This document shows positions 1-9,488 of a stretch of DNA of 64,000 nucleotides, piece by piece (within the stretch, counting starts at the first letter, position 1; each line of letters starts with the position of its first letter). The notes under the pieces were generated by a model, which was not told the origin of the DNA, ran no database searches, and saw nothing but the letters and a program-made list of their open reading frames with translations. Made by a program: the position numbers and the translations under genes. This DNA comes from Phycisphaerae bacterium (GTDB taxonomy: Bacteria; Planctomycetota; Phycisphaerae; UBA1845; UTPLA1), in assembly GCA_035275405.1 (NCBI GenBank), contig DATEMU010000007.1:186001-250000 (forward strand). The letters run 5' to 3'.

Positions 1-1174
1 CGGCGAATGTGCGTAGAAGTTGAGCATAGGTATTGGTGAATGTGTTATCGCGGAGCACCGCCAGGCATCCCGAGAGAGACATGTACGAGTCGGTGAAGGT
101 GCAGCGTTCGAGCCTGACGTAGGGCAAGGAATTGGGGATGTCATCGGAACTAAGAAGGCCGTCGAAGGCGAACGTGCAGTCCGACAGTAGTACGTTGGCG
201 GCGCTGCCGATACGGAGCTGTTGGTGGAACTCCGTGAAATGTGCTTCCAGGGTACCGCCGCTGACCACCAGGAATGGCGGAAAGGAGTTCGGCGCGGTGA
301 AGACCGCCGGGGCCGCGGCGCTGGCATTGATATTCAACGTGCCCGCGACGATCAGTTGCCGGCCGCTGTCGAAATTGATCTGCACGCCCGGCTGAACATT
401 GACAGTCCCGCCGGCGGGGATCGACAGGCTCTGGCAGGCGCGGTAAGGGCTGTTCGAAGTGCTCCACGTAATGGTCTGGCCCGATTGAGGGACAGGGGGA
501 AGGTTACAAGACGGTGTTTGTGGAGGCCCGACGCTAAGCGTGTCCAATTCCAGCCAGGTGTTGCCGGCAATGAAAACAGGCTCAATATTGGGCGCGTAGA
601 AGCGCAACGCCAGGCGGCCATTTCCTGGAGCGGTCGCGCTGTATTGCGTCCAACCCGTGGAGGAGACTGGATTCACGTCCAGCAGCAGTTGCGTGAAGTT
701 TCCAACGTCGGTGACGCCCGAGCCGGTGTTCGTTCCGCCGGTTGGAGAATAGCGGATTTGCAGTTGGGCCGGGACGTTCCCAGTCATCAATGCGCGGGCG
801 TAGACGGTGACGGTGTCGCCGGCGATCTGATTGGGAATAGCGGGGAAGAGGGCCCAGTTGCTGACCGTGCCGGCCGACCCGGTTTCGATGCTGTTGAAGT
901 CCGAACTGAGCGTGCGAGTCCCTGAGTGGGCCGTGCCACAGTAGTAGCATGGGCCGGCATAAAAGGTCTGGGAACCAATCGGATTCGATTGGTTGCGGAA
1001 GATCCAGCCGCCGCTGACCAGTTCCGGTGGACCGGGCTGGCCGAAGCTGGTGTCACCAAGCGTGTCCATGTTCTCCGAGAAGTTCGCTTGTGCCAGAGCG
1101 GGCGAAACCCCCATCAGGACCAGCGCCACAGTGGCCAGCGCATAAACGACACATCCATTGAATTTCGTAGTCAT
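1..1174 (-). CDS. Secreted protein with right-handed-repeat-like C-terminal part, 3' end outside window
   Basis: An uninterrupted reading frame starts at ATG 1174 and runs off the left edge, giving about 391 residues without a stop. The N-terminus is a clear signal peptide (basic start, hydrophobic stretch, cleavage near SPALAQA). Residues about 30-215 look like a beta-sandwich module. They are followed by segments rich in short hydrophobic/polar alternation (TLNINASAAAPAVFTAPN and similar) like parallel beta-helix adhesins or 'right-handed parallel beta-helix' proteins. A GAGGG ribosome-binding site lies about 7 nt before the ATG. Function is not recognisable; an exported surface or matrix protein is inferred. 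The missing 3' end could hold a dockerin or PEP-CTERM tail like other secreted proteins here. Confidence 0.8.
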   Translation of the reverse strand, partial: MTTKFNGCVVYALATVALVLMGVSPALAQANFSENMDTLGDTSFGQPGPPELVSGGWIFRNQSNPIGSQTFYAGPCYYCGTAHSGTRTLSSDFNSIETGSAGTVSNWALFPAIPNQIAGDTVTVYARALMTGNVPAQLQIRYSPTGGTNTGSGVTDVGNFTQLLLDVNPVSSTGWTQYSATAPGNGRLALRFYAPNIEPVFIAGNTWLELDTLSVGPPQTPSCNLPPVPQSGQTITWSTSNSPYRACQSLSIPAGGTVNVQPGVQINFDSGRQLIVAGTLNINASAAAPAVFTAPNSFPPFLVVSGGTLEAHFTEFHQQLRIGSAANVLLSDCTFAFDGLLSSDDIPNSLPYVRLERCTFTDSYMSLSGCLAVLRDNTFTNTYAQLLRTFA

Positions 1175-1265
1175 GGTGAACCCTCGCGTACCTGGCTCGG
1201 GATTTCCCGAACCGCAAATAGTGCCTAAACTCGATCATGCCCCGCTCCCGCCGGCCACGAAGTTT

Positions 1266-3509
1266 CTACGGCGCGAGCAGGAGATCGACGAATAACTGCG
1301 TGTCCGCGCCGTTCGCTTCTCCATCGCCGTTCAGATCCGAGCGGTTGATTTGCGGCGCGAGCGTATTGGTTCCCAGGAGGGCGCCGACGAACAGATTGGC
1401 GTCGATCAGATTGACAAAACCGTCGCCGTCGATATCGCCCGGCTTGAGGCCGATCAATATCTGCACGACGCCTTCACTCATCGCGCTGGCCCAGAGGTGG
1501 CCTCCGGCGTCAAAGTGCGGCGCGCTGACCTGCCAATGCGTTAACGGCGAATTGGCCGTGGTGTAGTGCGTCCACGTTCCATTGTCGTTACGGACGCTGA
1601 TGCCACCGGTGTAGGGCCATACGCTCGGCTGTTGAGTAGTGACGGCGAGCTTACCATCCGATGACCGAAATGCGATCCCGTTCACATTGGTTCCCGGCCA
1701 ACCCGCCTGGGCCTGTGTGATCGTGGTCCAGTTCGTTCCGTCAAAGTGGAGAAGCCGGCCCTGTATTCCCACCCACACGCCGTTGGTCGGATCCGGCTCC
1801 AGGTTGAAGAGGGTGCCGTCGAGCGGCAAGGGAGAATTGGAAACGTCCCATGTTGACCACGTCCCATTGGCGTTGCGGCGATGAAGCTGAATATACGTGA
1901 GCACCCAGAGCGCGCCCTCCGTGTCCGTGGCGACGTCGATCACGTCATTGGCCGTCCAGCCGGACGGCGCCCAGGTGTGCAGCACCCAGTCGTTGATCTC
2001 CGTATCCAATTCCCACACGCCGACATAGCGATCGCCGGCCCATATCGTGCCGTCGCCGTCCTGGGTGATGCCCGTGCAGATCATCGGACTCAAATTGGAG
2101 TTCTGCGTATTCCAAAAACCGGTAAAGGTCCCCGTCTCCGGGTCCCATCGCCCCACGCCGTTGCCCGCCATCCAGATTTTCCCATCGCTGGCCTCAAGCA
2201 TTTCGTACATGGGCTCGCTGCCGGCCCAGGGATAGGGCTCGGAGAGATCGTTGTGATTGCCCCAATTCCGCCAGCGGGCCGGTGCATACGCGTCGTTGCC
2301 GGTCATCCGCGACAGACCGCCTTCGCCGGAGGCGAACCAGACATTGCCCGATGAATCGCTTTGAATCCTGTCGATGAAGTAATCCGGAAGCCCGCTGTTG
2401 AAAGTGTTGAACCGCTCCAGCAATTCGCCGCCCTCTTTGTAGTGCCGCACGGTGCCGAGCGTCCCGTTTCCACCATAGTTGTTAATCCAGATGTCGCCAT
2501 TTGGCCGCACATGAATCGAGCCCGGGATGTTGTCGGCGTTCACGAAGAACTGCGGCGAATTGCCGTTCACCATTTGGTAGATGTCGCCGTACCACGCCCC
2601 CGCATAGACCAGTCCAGTGTCCGAATTCATACCCAAACACATGACCGTGCCCTGCGAACCCAGATCAAAGACCTGGTAGCCCGTGCCATTCCACTTCCAC
2701 AACCCGAATTCGCCGGTCGTGATCCAGATGTTCCCTTGGAGGTCCTCCAGCATGTCGCCCATCGGATAAGGACAAGCGTGCAATACCCAGCTTGTCCCGT
2801 TGAATTCCGCCATCCCGCCCAGCGTCGAATGTGTCAGCCAGACCCGATCGTCCGCCCCGACCAGGACCGAGTTCACGTCCCTCCACGGCGTGTACCATGG
2901 CAACTGTTGCCCAACTTCAAACTTCGTCCATTGATTCGCCGCCGGATTGAACTTGAAAAGCGCCCCATTGGAGTTCGAGACGGTCACGTTGGTCAGCCAG
3001 AGATTCCCCTGGCTGTCTGTGTCGATCGACCGGACGCCATTCAGGACGAGCGGCGAATTGGAGGTGTTGTAGGTAAACCACATCTGCTGCGGCGTGGCGC
3101 CGTTCGGGTCAAAGCGCGTCAACCCGGCATCGCTCGTCAGCCAGATGACTCCCCCGGCCCCGAATTCGAGGTCATGGATGAACACCGAGGGAATCGGATG
3201 CTCGACACTGGACCAGACGGTCCAAGCGCCGGTGTCGAAGCCGCCGCCGGACAGCGGCGTGTAGGGAAGCTCGGAAGCCGGGAGCATCGCCACCGCTACT
3301 TCCCACCAGTCGATCATGCGGCTCACGATCCACAGATTCCCCTCGGCATCGAATTTCATCACCCGCACTTCGTCGCCGGGCACGCCCGTCATGCTGGGTT
3401 TGACGATTTTCCAGCTTGGGGCCTGGGCTTCGAGACGAGCGCCGCTCTGGCCAACCAGGATGGACGCCAGAACTAAGACTGATGCCGTGTTTTGTAAGAA
3501 ACGCTTCAT
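1266..3509 (-). CDS. Secreted beta-propeller protein with C-terminal dockerin-type repeats
   Basis: This 747-residue exported protein has a signal peptide (MKRFLQNTASVLVLASI...). It then has many tandem segments of the type 'GNLWLTN', 'GNIWITTGE', 'GKIWMAGNG', 'GALWVLTY', typical of two-component-regulator-like beta-propeller blades. The last 60 residues hold two Asp-rich calcium-binding loops (GDIDGDGFVNLIDANLF and SDLNGDGEANGADTQLF), a dockerin type I pair common in planctomycete exoproteins. The start at 3509 is preferred over the in-frame ATG at 3521, because GGAG lies 6 nt before it and overlaps the upstream ATG. A sigma-54-like promoter sits about 75 nt upstream. Role is unknown; a cell-surface or matrix-anchored protein is inferred. 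It is divergent from the ECF sigma gene. Confidence 0.85.
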   Translation of the reverse strand: MKRFLQNTASVLVLASILVGQSGARLEAQAPSWKIVKPSMTGVPGDEVRVMKFDAEGNLWIVSRMIDWWEVAVAMLPASELPYTPLSGGGFDTGAWTVWSSVEHPIPSVFIHDLEFGAGGVIWLTSDAGLTRFDPNGATPQQMWFTYNTSNSPLVLNGVRSIDTDSQGNLWLTNVTVSNSNGALFKFNPAANQWTKFEVGQQLPWYTPWRDVNSVLVGADDRVWLTHSTLGGMAEFNGTSWVLHACPYPMGDMLEDLQGNIWITTGEFGLWKWNGTGYQVFDLGSQGTVMCLGMNSDTGLVYAGAWYGDIYQMVNGNSPQFFVNADNIPGSIHVRPNGDIWINNYGGNGTLGTVRHYKEGGELLERFNTFNSGLPDYFIDRIQSDSSGNVWFASGEGGLSRMTGNDAYAPARWRNWGNHNDLSEPYPWAGSEPMYEMLEASDGKIWMAGNGVGRWDPETGTFTGFWNTQNSNLSPMICTGITQDGDGTIWAGDRYVGVWELDTEINDWVLHTWAPSGWTANDVIDVATDTEGALWVLTYIQLHRRNANGTWSTWDVSNSPLPLDGTLFNLEPDPTNGVWVGIQGRLLHFDGTNWTTITQAQAGWPGTNVNGIAFRSSDGKLAVTTQQPSVWPYTGGISVRNDNGTWTHYTTANSPLTHWQVSAPHFDAGGHLWASAMSEGVVQILIGLKPGDIDGDGFVNLIDANLFVGALLGTNTLAPQINRSDLNGDGEANGADTQLFVDLLLAP

Positions 3510-3584
3510 AACGATCTCCATTCCTGGCGAACGGCCGCTTCAACAAGACCGCTTGGTTGCCGGCAGCCCGATCGAAACTTCCCA

Positions 3585-3602
3585 TAGCAATTTGCGTACC
3601 AA
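3585..3602 (-). promoter_or_regulatory. Sigma-54-type (-24/-12) promoter for the 3509 gene
   Basis: On the minus strand the sequence TTGGTACGCAAATTGCTA matches the TGGCACG-N4-TTGCW consensus with a single change, and keeps the required GG-N10-GC spacing. Expected transcription start is near 3576, giving a leader of about 66 nt. It shares 14 of 18 bases with the site at 19200-19217. Confidence 0.65.
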
Positions 3603-3727
3603 CCCGCTCATTTTGTTGCCTGCATCGCCAACACTGGCGACATTCAATGTCGAGAGGGCGACACACCCCCTCCTTTCGTCATGCTCCGTTTGGTGGCAAG
3701 ATGTGTCAGGCGGGAAAGGCAAAAACC

Positions 3728-4315
3728 ATGCCGGAATCGCAACCCCTAACTGGAGGCGACGTTACGACGCTCCTGGTGAGAGCCCAAAAAGGCGATCGCC
3801 TGGCGACGGAAGAACTCTTCCCTCTGGTTTATGAAGAGCTTCGTACCCTCGCCGCCCGGCACCTTTCGCGGGATTCCGGGGCCCAAACCCTTCAGCCCAC
3901 TGCACTTGTTCACGAGGCCTTCATCCGCCTGGTCGGCCCGGGCGACAGTTCCTGGGAGAATCGGCGACATTTCTTCGGAGCCGCAGCAAAGGCGATCCGG
4001 CGAATCCTGATTGACCATGCCCGGGCCAGACGACGCATGAAAAGAGGGGAGGGCGTGCGGCCCTCGCCGCTGAACGAGGCTGACGTCTGCGTGGACGGGA
4101 TGAATCTGGACATTCTCGCGCTGAATGAAGCACTCGAGCGACTGGGAACCCTGGACTCGAATATGGCGAATCTCGTGGAACTGCGGTTTTTTGGCGGGCT
4201 AAGCATGGAGGAGATCGGTCTCGCAACGGGTGTTTCTCCCAGCACGCTGGCCCGTACCTGGCGCTTCGCGCGCAGCTGGCTTTACCGAGAATTAACGGGC
4301 GATCAACCCAAATGA
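3728..4315 (+). CDS. ECF-family RNA polymerase sigma factor (Ser/Thr-kinase-linked type)
   Basis: This 195-residue protein has the region 2 signature around VYEELRTLAARHLSRDS...LQPTALVHEAFIRLV and IRRILIDHARARRR. Its region 4 helix-turn-helix is at ELRFFGGLSMEEIGLATGVSPSTLARTWRFARSWLYREL. This pattern is that of the planctomycete/acidobacterial 'ECF subfamily' sigma factors (Sig-70_X6 type). The start at 3728 is chosen because GGAAAGG precedes it; longer in-frame starts upstream add no conserved sequence. Its stop overlaps the start of the kinase gene by 4 nt (ATGA), so the two are translationally coupled. The kinase is inferred to control the sigma factor, as proposed for similar pairs in Planctomycetes, since no anti-sigma gene is adjacent. 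Confidence 0.93.
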   Translation: MPESQPLTGGDVTTLLVRAQKGDRLATEELFPLVYEELRTLAARHLSRDSGAQTLQPTALVHEAFIRLVGPGDSSWENRRHFFGAAAKAIRRILIDHARARRRMKRGEGVRPSPLNEADVCVDGMNLDILALNEALERLGTLDSNMANLVELRFFGGLSMEEIGLATGVSPSTLARTWRFARSWLYRELTGDQPK

Positions 4316-6732
4316 CGCCTCAGCGATTGCAACAAATCGAGGAAATCTTTTCTCGCGTCCTCGAACTACCCCGCGTGCAACGGGACGATGCATTGCAAGT
4401 CACTTGTGGCAGCGACGGCATGCTGCGCGCAGAGGTAGAGTCCTTGCTGAAGCACGCTGATCCGCCCGACGCGTTTCTCTCGGATTCCGCCTTGGGCGCC
4501 AGTCTGGCGCTGCCGGCATTTTCACCACCCGAGGACGATTTGGACGGAGCGAGGATCGGTCCCTATCGGGTCGTGCATCGGCGGGCCTCCGGGGGCATGG
4601 GAACCGTCTATCGAGCCGTCCGAGCAGACGGGCAATTCGACCAACAGGTGGCGATCAAGGTCGTCAAGCGTGGCATGGATACCGAGGAAATCCTCCACCG
4701 CTTCGCCCTCGAGCGGAATACGCTCGCCACACTTCAGCATCCCAATATCGCCCGGCTTCTCGATGCGGGCGCTATGCCCAATGGCCGGCCGTATCTGGTC
4801 ATGGAGTACGTCGAGGGGGTTCCGATCGACCAATACTGCGACGACCATCGACTGCCGATTTCGCAGCGCCTTCGTCTTTTCTCCGTCGTCTGCGAAGCCG
4901 TGCGCCTCGCTCACCAAAAGCTGGTGATCCACCGTGATCTCAAACCTGGCAACATTCTTGTGAACGACAGTGGCGATCCCAAGCTTCTCGATTTCGGCGT
5001 CTCCAAGGTGCTCGTGGGCACGGGGTCCGTCGACGTCACGGCCGTCGAAGAAAGGCGGTTCACTCCGGAATACGCCAGCCCTGAACAGGTTTCCGGCCTG
5101 CCGCTGAGCACCGCGAGCGATGTCTATTCTCTCGGCATCATCCTCTTTGAGTTGCTGACCGGCAGGCGCCCGTACCGTTTTTCGACGCGTTCGGTTGCAG
5201 AGGTAAGCCGGGTGGTCTGCGAGGAAGAGATTGCTCCGCCCAGTGTTGCGGTTCGACGTGGCGATGGCCCGGCGGCCTCGGCCTCGTCTTCGACCACCGC
5301 CTCGGAAGCGGCGAATCGGCGGCGGGAGGCCACGACGGAGCGTCTTGGCCGTCGGCTCGCAGGGGATCTTGACACGATTGTCCTGAAGGCGACATACAAG
5401 GACCCAGCGCGCCGCTATGCGTCCGTCGAACAGCTCGTCGCCGACATCGAGCGGCATCTTGCGGGACTGCCGGTCTTAGCGCGACCGGATACGATCGCCT
5501 ATCGCGTCCAGAAATTCGTGCGGCGGCATGCGCTCGCGGCGGCCCTGGGAGTGGCCGCCGTCCTGTTGCTGGCGGTCGGCTTCGGCGTCGCGGTCTGGGA
5601 GGGCCGTGCGGCGCGGCGCGAACGGGATGCCGCCTATCTGGCGAGGGATCAGGCGGAAGCCACCGCCGACTTTATGCAGCGCATGATGTCCGCCGCCGAT
5701 CCGGTGAACGAAGGTCCGGATGCAACGGTACGATCAGTACTGGATGTGGCGGCGCTGCGCGTGGATTCCGACCTGAAGAGCCAACCGCTGGTGCAGGCCG
5801 CGGTCCGAAGCACGATCGGTCGCACGTACCTGGGGCTCGGTCTGCTGGAGCCGGCGGAATCGAATATCAACGCGGCAAAGGCTATTCGCGCCGCCCAACT
5901 GGAGCCGGGCCATCACGATCTCGCCGAGAGTGAGTTCGATCAGGCGCAGTTGTATTACGCACAAGGCAAATTCACGGAAGCTGAGGCGCTCCTGGCCCAT
6001 TGCCTTGAGACGCACCGGCGGCTGCGAGGCGCGGAGAACCTCGACACGGCCCGCGTGCTGAACGACCTGGGGGCAGTGCAGCGGGCCGCGGGAAAGATCG
6101 CCGAGGCGGAATCCACCCATCGCGAGGCGCTGGTAATTCGCGAAAAACTGGCGGGCCGCGAAAGCCTGGAAGTCGCGGAGAGTTTGAACAATCTCGCCGG
6201 CGCGCTGCGCGCCAAGGGCGATATTAAAGGGGCCCTGGAGTTGATCACCGAGGTCTTGGAGACTCGGCGCAAGCTCCTTCGCGAGGAACACCCCCTCGTC
6301 CTGCAAAGCATGGCCAACCTGGGTGTCTTGGCGTCGGCACTTGGAGACCATCGGCTAAGCGAGAAGTTGCTCCGGGAGGTCGTAAGGTTGGATCGCAAGG
6401 TGTTCGGCGACCAACATCCCACATTGGCCGTCGATCTCTCGGGATTGGGTCGAATGCTGCTCCAGCAAGGACGATATTCGGAAGCGGAGCCTCTACTCAG
6501 AGAATCGCTGGAGATTCGCCGCGGCCGGTTGACGCCGGAGGATGAACGTTTGCTCAAGACGCAGGCGAGTCTGGGCGAGTGTCTGGCCGCCCTGGGGCGG
6601 GATCACGAAGCCGAACTGCTGCTTGAAGATGCTCTTCAAAAGACGAGGGTTGAGTCACGCACCAACGACAGTTTCTGGATCGGCATTGCCGATGCGCTCG
6701 ACAAACTTCGACATCGCAGGAAAAATCCGTAG
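4312..6732 (+). CDS. Transmembrane Ser/Thr protein kinase with C-terminal TPR repeats (PknB-like)
   Basis: The 806-residue protein has a Hanks-type kinase domain at about residues 82-386. Visible motifs are GGMGTVYRA (glycine loop), VAIKVVKRG (ATP lysine), HRDLKPGNIL (catalytic loop), LLDFGVSK (DFG) and YASPEQ. A single membrane helix (ALGVAAVLLLAVGFGVAVW) at about 406-430 places the kinase in the cytoplasm. The C-terminal part (about 500-780) consists of 42-residue Kinesin-light-chain-type TPRs (e.g. ARVLNDLGAVQRAAGKIAEAE), predicted outside the membrane. It overlaps the sigma-factor gene by 4 nt. Likely role: sensing through the TPR region and phosphorylating the partner sigma factor; the latter is inferred. 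Confidence 0.93.
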   Translation: MTPQRLQQIEEIFSRVLELPRVQRDDALQVTCGSDGMLRAEVESLLKHADPPDAFLSDSALGASLALPAFSPPEDDLDGARIGPYRVVHRRASGGMGTVYRAVRADGQFDQQVAIKVVKRGMDTEEILHRFALERNTLATLQHPNIARLLDAGAMPNGRPYLVMEYVEGVPIDQYCDDHRLPISQRLRLFSVVCEAVRLAHQKLVIHRDLKPGNILVNDSGDPKLLDFGVSKVLVGTGSVDVTAVEERRFTPEYASPEQVSGLPLSTASDVYSLGIILFELLTGRRPYRFSTRSVAEVSRVVCEEEIAPPSVAVRRGDGPAASASSSTTASEAANRRREATTERLGRRLAGDLDTIVLKATYKDPARRYASVEQLVADIERHLAGLPVLARPDTIAYRVQKFVRRHALAAALGVAAVLLLAVGFGVAVWEGRAARRERDAAYLARDQAEATADFMQRMMSAADPVNEGPDATVRSVLDVAALRVDSDLKSQPLVQAAVRSTIGRTYLGLGLLEPAESNINAAKAIRAAQLEPGHHDLAESEFDQAQLYYAQGKFTEAEALLAHCLETHRRLRGAENLDTARVLNDLGAVQRAAGKIAEAESTHREALVIREKLAGRESLEVAESLNNLAGALRAKGDIKGALELITEVLETRRKLLREEHPLVLQSMANLGVLASALGDHRLSEKLLREVVRLDRKVFGDQHPTLAVDLSGLGRMLLQQGRYSEAEPLLRESLEIRRGRLTPEDERLLKTQASLGECLAALGRDHEAELLLEDALQKTRVESRTNDSFWIGIADALDKLRHRRKNP

Positions 6733-6752
6733 CCGGCTACTGGGTGTTGTAC

Positions 6753-7238
6753 TTACTCATTATTCAGCCACGAGCGCAGGCGGGCGGCCTCTTCGGCGTC
6801 GTAGCCGGCGCAGGCCGCGGCCACGATTTTTTCGCGTTCCTCTTTGCTCAGTGGCGCCGCCTCGCGGGGCTCGTTGGCGACCAGAGGGCGCGCCGACGGG
6901 CGCATGGGTGGCAGCGGGGTGGACCGGGGTTCCGGGATCTCCACGTTGAGCGATGGGATAACGAGCGGCGGCACTGCGAGCGGCGAGTTGTCGCGCGAAT
7001 GCGGCGACTTCAGGGTCTTTTGCCCGCAGGTCGGGCAGAGGTATTTGCGTTGTGCCATCAGGACGAAGATGAGGCCGAAGGGCCCCCACAACAGACCCTG
7101 CATCGCGCCGCGGCCGAGTTCGCCCTTGCGCAGCCCGATCAGGCCGCACAAGACCGGCCAGATCAGCCAGGTCGCGAGGATCGCTCCTAACGGACCAGAG
7201 GTGCTTTGGAGCGATTCACGGGGAATCCAGTCAGACAT
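6753..7238 (-). CDS. Small membrane protein with zinc-ribbon-like motif, unknown function
   Basis: This 161-residue protein has two hydrophobic helices near the N-terminus (GAILATWLIWPVLCGLIGL and MQGLLWGPFGLIFVLMA). A short CPTCGQKT motif follows, half of a treble-clef or zinc ribbon. A proline-rich linker leads to a charged C-terminal helix (KEEREKIVAAACAGYDAEEAARL). The start at 7238 follows AAGGGG at a suitable distance; the longer in-frame extension upstream lacks these features. It converges with the kinase gene, leaving only 20 nt between stops. No family recognised. Confidence 0.7.
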   Translation of the reverse strand: MSDWIPRESLQSTSGPLGAILATWLIWPVLCGLIGLRKGELGRGAMQGLLWGPFGLIFVLMAQRKYLCPTCGQKTLKSPHSRDNSPLAVPPLVIPSLNVEIPEPRSTPLPPMRPSARPLVANEPREAAPLSKEEREKIVAAACAGYDAEEAARLRSWLNNE

Positions 7239-7398
7239 CGCGCGGCCCCTTGGACGGTTGAACGCGGCGGATATATCGGTCTTGCGCGATTGGGGCTTAA
7301 TGACAAAGGCGGGAGCGGTGGGTTTAAGATCGTGAGGGCACTCCTGCATTCCGATATCAGCGCCGGAGATTCGTTGGAAACCGCATTTGGAAAACGGC

Positions 7399-8472
7399 AT
7401 GGCCACTTCCTTTAACGATGTCGAGCGCGAAAGCCACCCGCTGGTGCTGATCATCGACAGCGACGCGGAGACGGTTCGCCGGGTCGCGCACGTGCTGCAG
7501 CCGGCGGGCTTTCGAACGATGTACGCCGAGGACAGCGGGATGGGGCTGGCCATCGCGGAGAAATACGAACCCCACCTCATCCTGCTCGACCTCAAGCCTC
7601 CGCGTCCCGATGGCTTCGAGATCTGCCGGCAGATGAAGGATCGGATTCGCCTGGCGGATACGCCGGTCATTTTCGTCACGGCGATGGAAAAGACGGATGA
7701 GCTGATCCGGCAGAGCTTTGACGCGGGCGGTCACGATCTGATCTTCAAGCCGCTCAGCGATGTGGAGCTGATCTCGCGGATTCGCGTGGCCCTGCGGGAG
7801 CAGAACCTTCGCGAGGCGTATCGCCGCCTGGCCGTCGAAGACCCGTACACCGGGCTGGCCAATCGACGGCATTTCATCCTGAGTATCACCGAGGCGATCC
7901 TTACGGCGCAGCGGACGGGAGAGGAAAGCATCCTGGTCATCGCCGACATCGATAACCTCATGTCGTACAACGATCGGTACGGTCACGACCTGGGCGATGA
8001 AGCGATCCTGACGCTTGCCCGCCTGTTCAAGCGGTTCCAGAGCCCGACCTGCCGCGTCGGCCGATTGGGCGGAGAGGAACTCGCCATGGTCTTGTCGCGC
8101 TCGTCGCGGCAGGCGGCGTGGAGTCTGTGTGACCGGCTGCGGCAGACGTTCGCGGCGATCGCCTTTGACGCAATGACCAGCCCGAAACACTTCACGGCCT
8201 GCTTTGGGATGTCGAGCTACGCGGGCCATCCCGCCGAATTCGATGTGGATCATTTTCTCCTGCAGGCGGACATCGCCCTGTGCGCCGCGAAGGAGCGGGG
8301 GCGCAACCGCATGGCGTCTTTCTGGCAGCTCGATCCGGAGAGCCTGCCGATCCTTTCCCCGAAGAAGCGCCACGCCCGCTCCAAGGCGCGGAAGCGCTGC
8401 CAGCGGGCGTATGTCGCGGCATTGACCGCGCCAGCGACCGATGCCGCGCCGGCCCCGTCGCCGAAGGAATGA
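7399..8472 (+). CDS. Response regulator with GGDEF output domain (diguanylate cyclase)
   Basis: The 357-residue protein begins with a receiver domain (about 12-135). This contains the acidic pair in LIIDSD, the phospho-acceptor Asp in LILLDLKPPRPDG and the conserved Lys in IFKPLSD. A GGDEF domain follows (about 145-310) with DPYTGLANRRHF and the active-site GGEEL, so it should make cyclic di-GMP. The usual inhibitory I-site RxxD nine residues before GGEEL is absent (SPTC instead), so product inhibition is probably lacking. The C-terminal 45 residues are basic and low-complexity. ATG 7399 is preferred over TTG 7387. It reads toward truA, 23 nt downstream. Confidence 0.9.
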   Translation: MATSFNDVERESHPLVLIIDSDAETVRRVAHVLQPAGFRTMYAEDSGMGLAIAEKYEPHLILLDLKPPRPDGFEICRQMKDRIRLADTPVIFVTAMEKTDELIRQSFDAGGHDLIFKPLSDVELISRIRVALREQNLREAYRRLAVEDPYTGLANRRHFILSITEAILTAQRTGEESILVIADIDNLMSYNDRYGHDLGDEAILTLARLFKRFQSPTCRVGRLGGEELAMVLSRSSRQAAWSLCDRLRQTFAAIAFDAMTSPKHFTACFGMSSYAGHPAEFDVDHFLLQADIALCAAKERGRNRMASFWQLDPESLPILSPKKRHARSKARKRCQRAYVAALTAPATDAAPAPSPKE

Positions 8473-8495
8473 GCCTCGCATAGGATGGTTCCGCG

Positions 8496-9395
8496 ATGAT
8501 GCGGAACCTGATGTTGACGCTGGCTTACGACGGGGCGGACTTCCATGGTTGGCAGCACCAGCCGAACCTACGGACGGTGCAGGACATCCTGGAACAGGCG
8601 CTGCGACGGACGGTGCGGCACCAGATCGTGCTCGTCGGGTGCAGCCGGACGGACGCGGGAGTCCACGCCGCCGGGTACGTCGCCAATTTTTTCACGACCA
8701 GCCCGGCGCCGAACATCAACATCTCCCGCAGCGTTGGGGCGCGTTTGCCCAAGGACATGACGCTTCTGCACCTCGACGAAGTGCCGCTGACCTTTCACGC
8801 GACGCGGTCGGCGGTGACCAAGCTCTATCGCTATCGAATTCACAACACGCCGAGCCGACCGTGCGAACATCTGGCCCAGCGGTTCGTCTACCACTTCTGG
8901 CAGCCGCTCGATCTGGAGGCGATGCGGCAGGCGGCGGAGGCGTGGGTCGGCGAGCATGACTTTTCGTCCTTTGCCTCGGCGGGGAATGACCGGCAGTCGA
9001 ACGTTCGGACGATCCGGCGGATTGAGCTGTATCGCGACGACCAGGAGATCCGCATGGACATTGAGGGCGAAGGGTTTCTGTACAAACAGGTCCGCAACAT
9101 GATGGGGACGCTGGTGGAGATCGGGCGGGGTCATTGGAAGGCCGAGAAGGCGAAGCAAATCCTCGCGGGCAAGAACCGGAACCTGGCGGGGCCGACGGCG
9201 CCAGCGCGGGGACTCTGTTTGCAATGGGTGCGGTATGACCTTCCGGGATTGCCCGCGCCGACGGCGGAGCAACTGGAGCGGGCGGAGCGGGCTGCGCCGC
9301 CGGCGGGCGCGGAGCGGGCACTGGTGGACAAAAAACCGCGGAGCACGGCGCCGATGCCGGCGGGGTTTGAGGCGGAGGAGGATCCGCCGGCGTAA
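8496..9395 (+). CDS. truA: tRNA pseudouridine(38-40) synthase TruA
   Basis: The protein makes pseudouridine at positions 38-40 of the tRNA anticodon arm. The catalytic Asp is in the family motif GCSRTDAGVHA. The N-terminus LTLAYDGADFHGWQ and the later EGEGFLYKQVRNMMGTLVEIGRG are also diagnostic. Length is 299 residues against about 250-270 in most relatives; the excess is an Ala/Glu/Pro-rich tail after the LQWVRYD motif that ends the conserved fold. The start at 8496 fits the conserved N-terminus exactly. Confidence 0.96.
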   Translation: MMRNLMLTLAYDGADFHGWQHQPNLRTVQDILEQALRRTVRHQIVLVGCSRTDAGVHAAGYVANFFTTSPAPNINISRSVGARLPKDMTLLHLDEVPLTFHATRSAVTKLYRYRIHNTPSRPCEHLAQRFVYHFWQPLDLEAMRQAAEAWVGEHDFSSFASAGNDRQSNVRTIRRIELYRDDQEIRMDIEGEGFLYKQVRNMMGTLVEIGRGHWKAEKAKQILAGKNRNLAGPTAPARGLCLQWVRYDLPGLPAPTAEQLERAERAAPPAGAERALVDKKPRSTAPMPAGFEAEEDPPA

Positions 9396-9401
9396 CAAAT
9401 T

Positions 9402-9423
9402 GGTGGGCACGGCCCACCCTACG
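9402..9423. repeat. Dispersed palindromic repeat, family C
   Basis: An imperfect hairpin, GGTGGGC-ACG-GCCCACC followed by CTAC, lies just after the truA stop. Related hairpins with the same trailing CCTACC lie at 25311-25332 and 47697-47718, always just beyond a coding region. Confidence 0.6.
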
Positions 9424-9488
9424 CGCCGCCACGGCCTGTCCGCTTCGCGGTCAGACCGTGCCACCCCCGATAAAGGACGTAGGTCTTT

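Noticed and set aside
1200-1240. Sigma-54-like GGCACTATTTGC (minus) before the first gene
   Set aside because: Spacing between GG and GC is 8, not 10, so it should not work.
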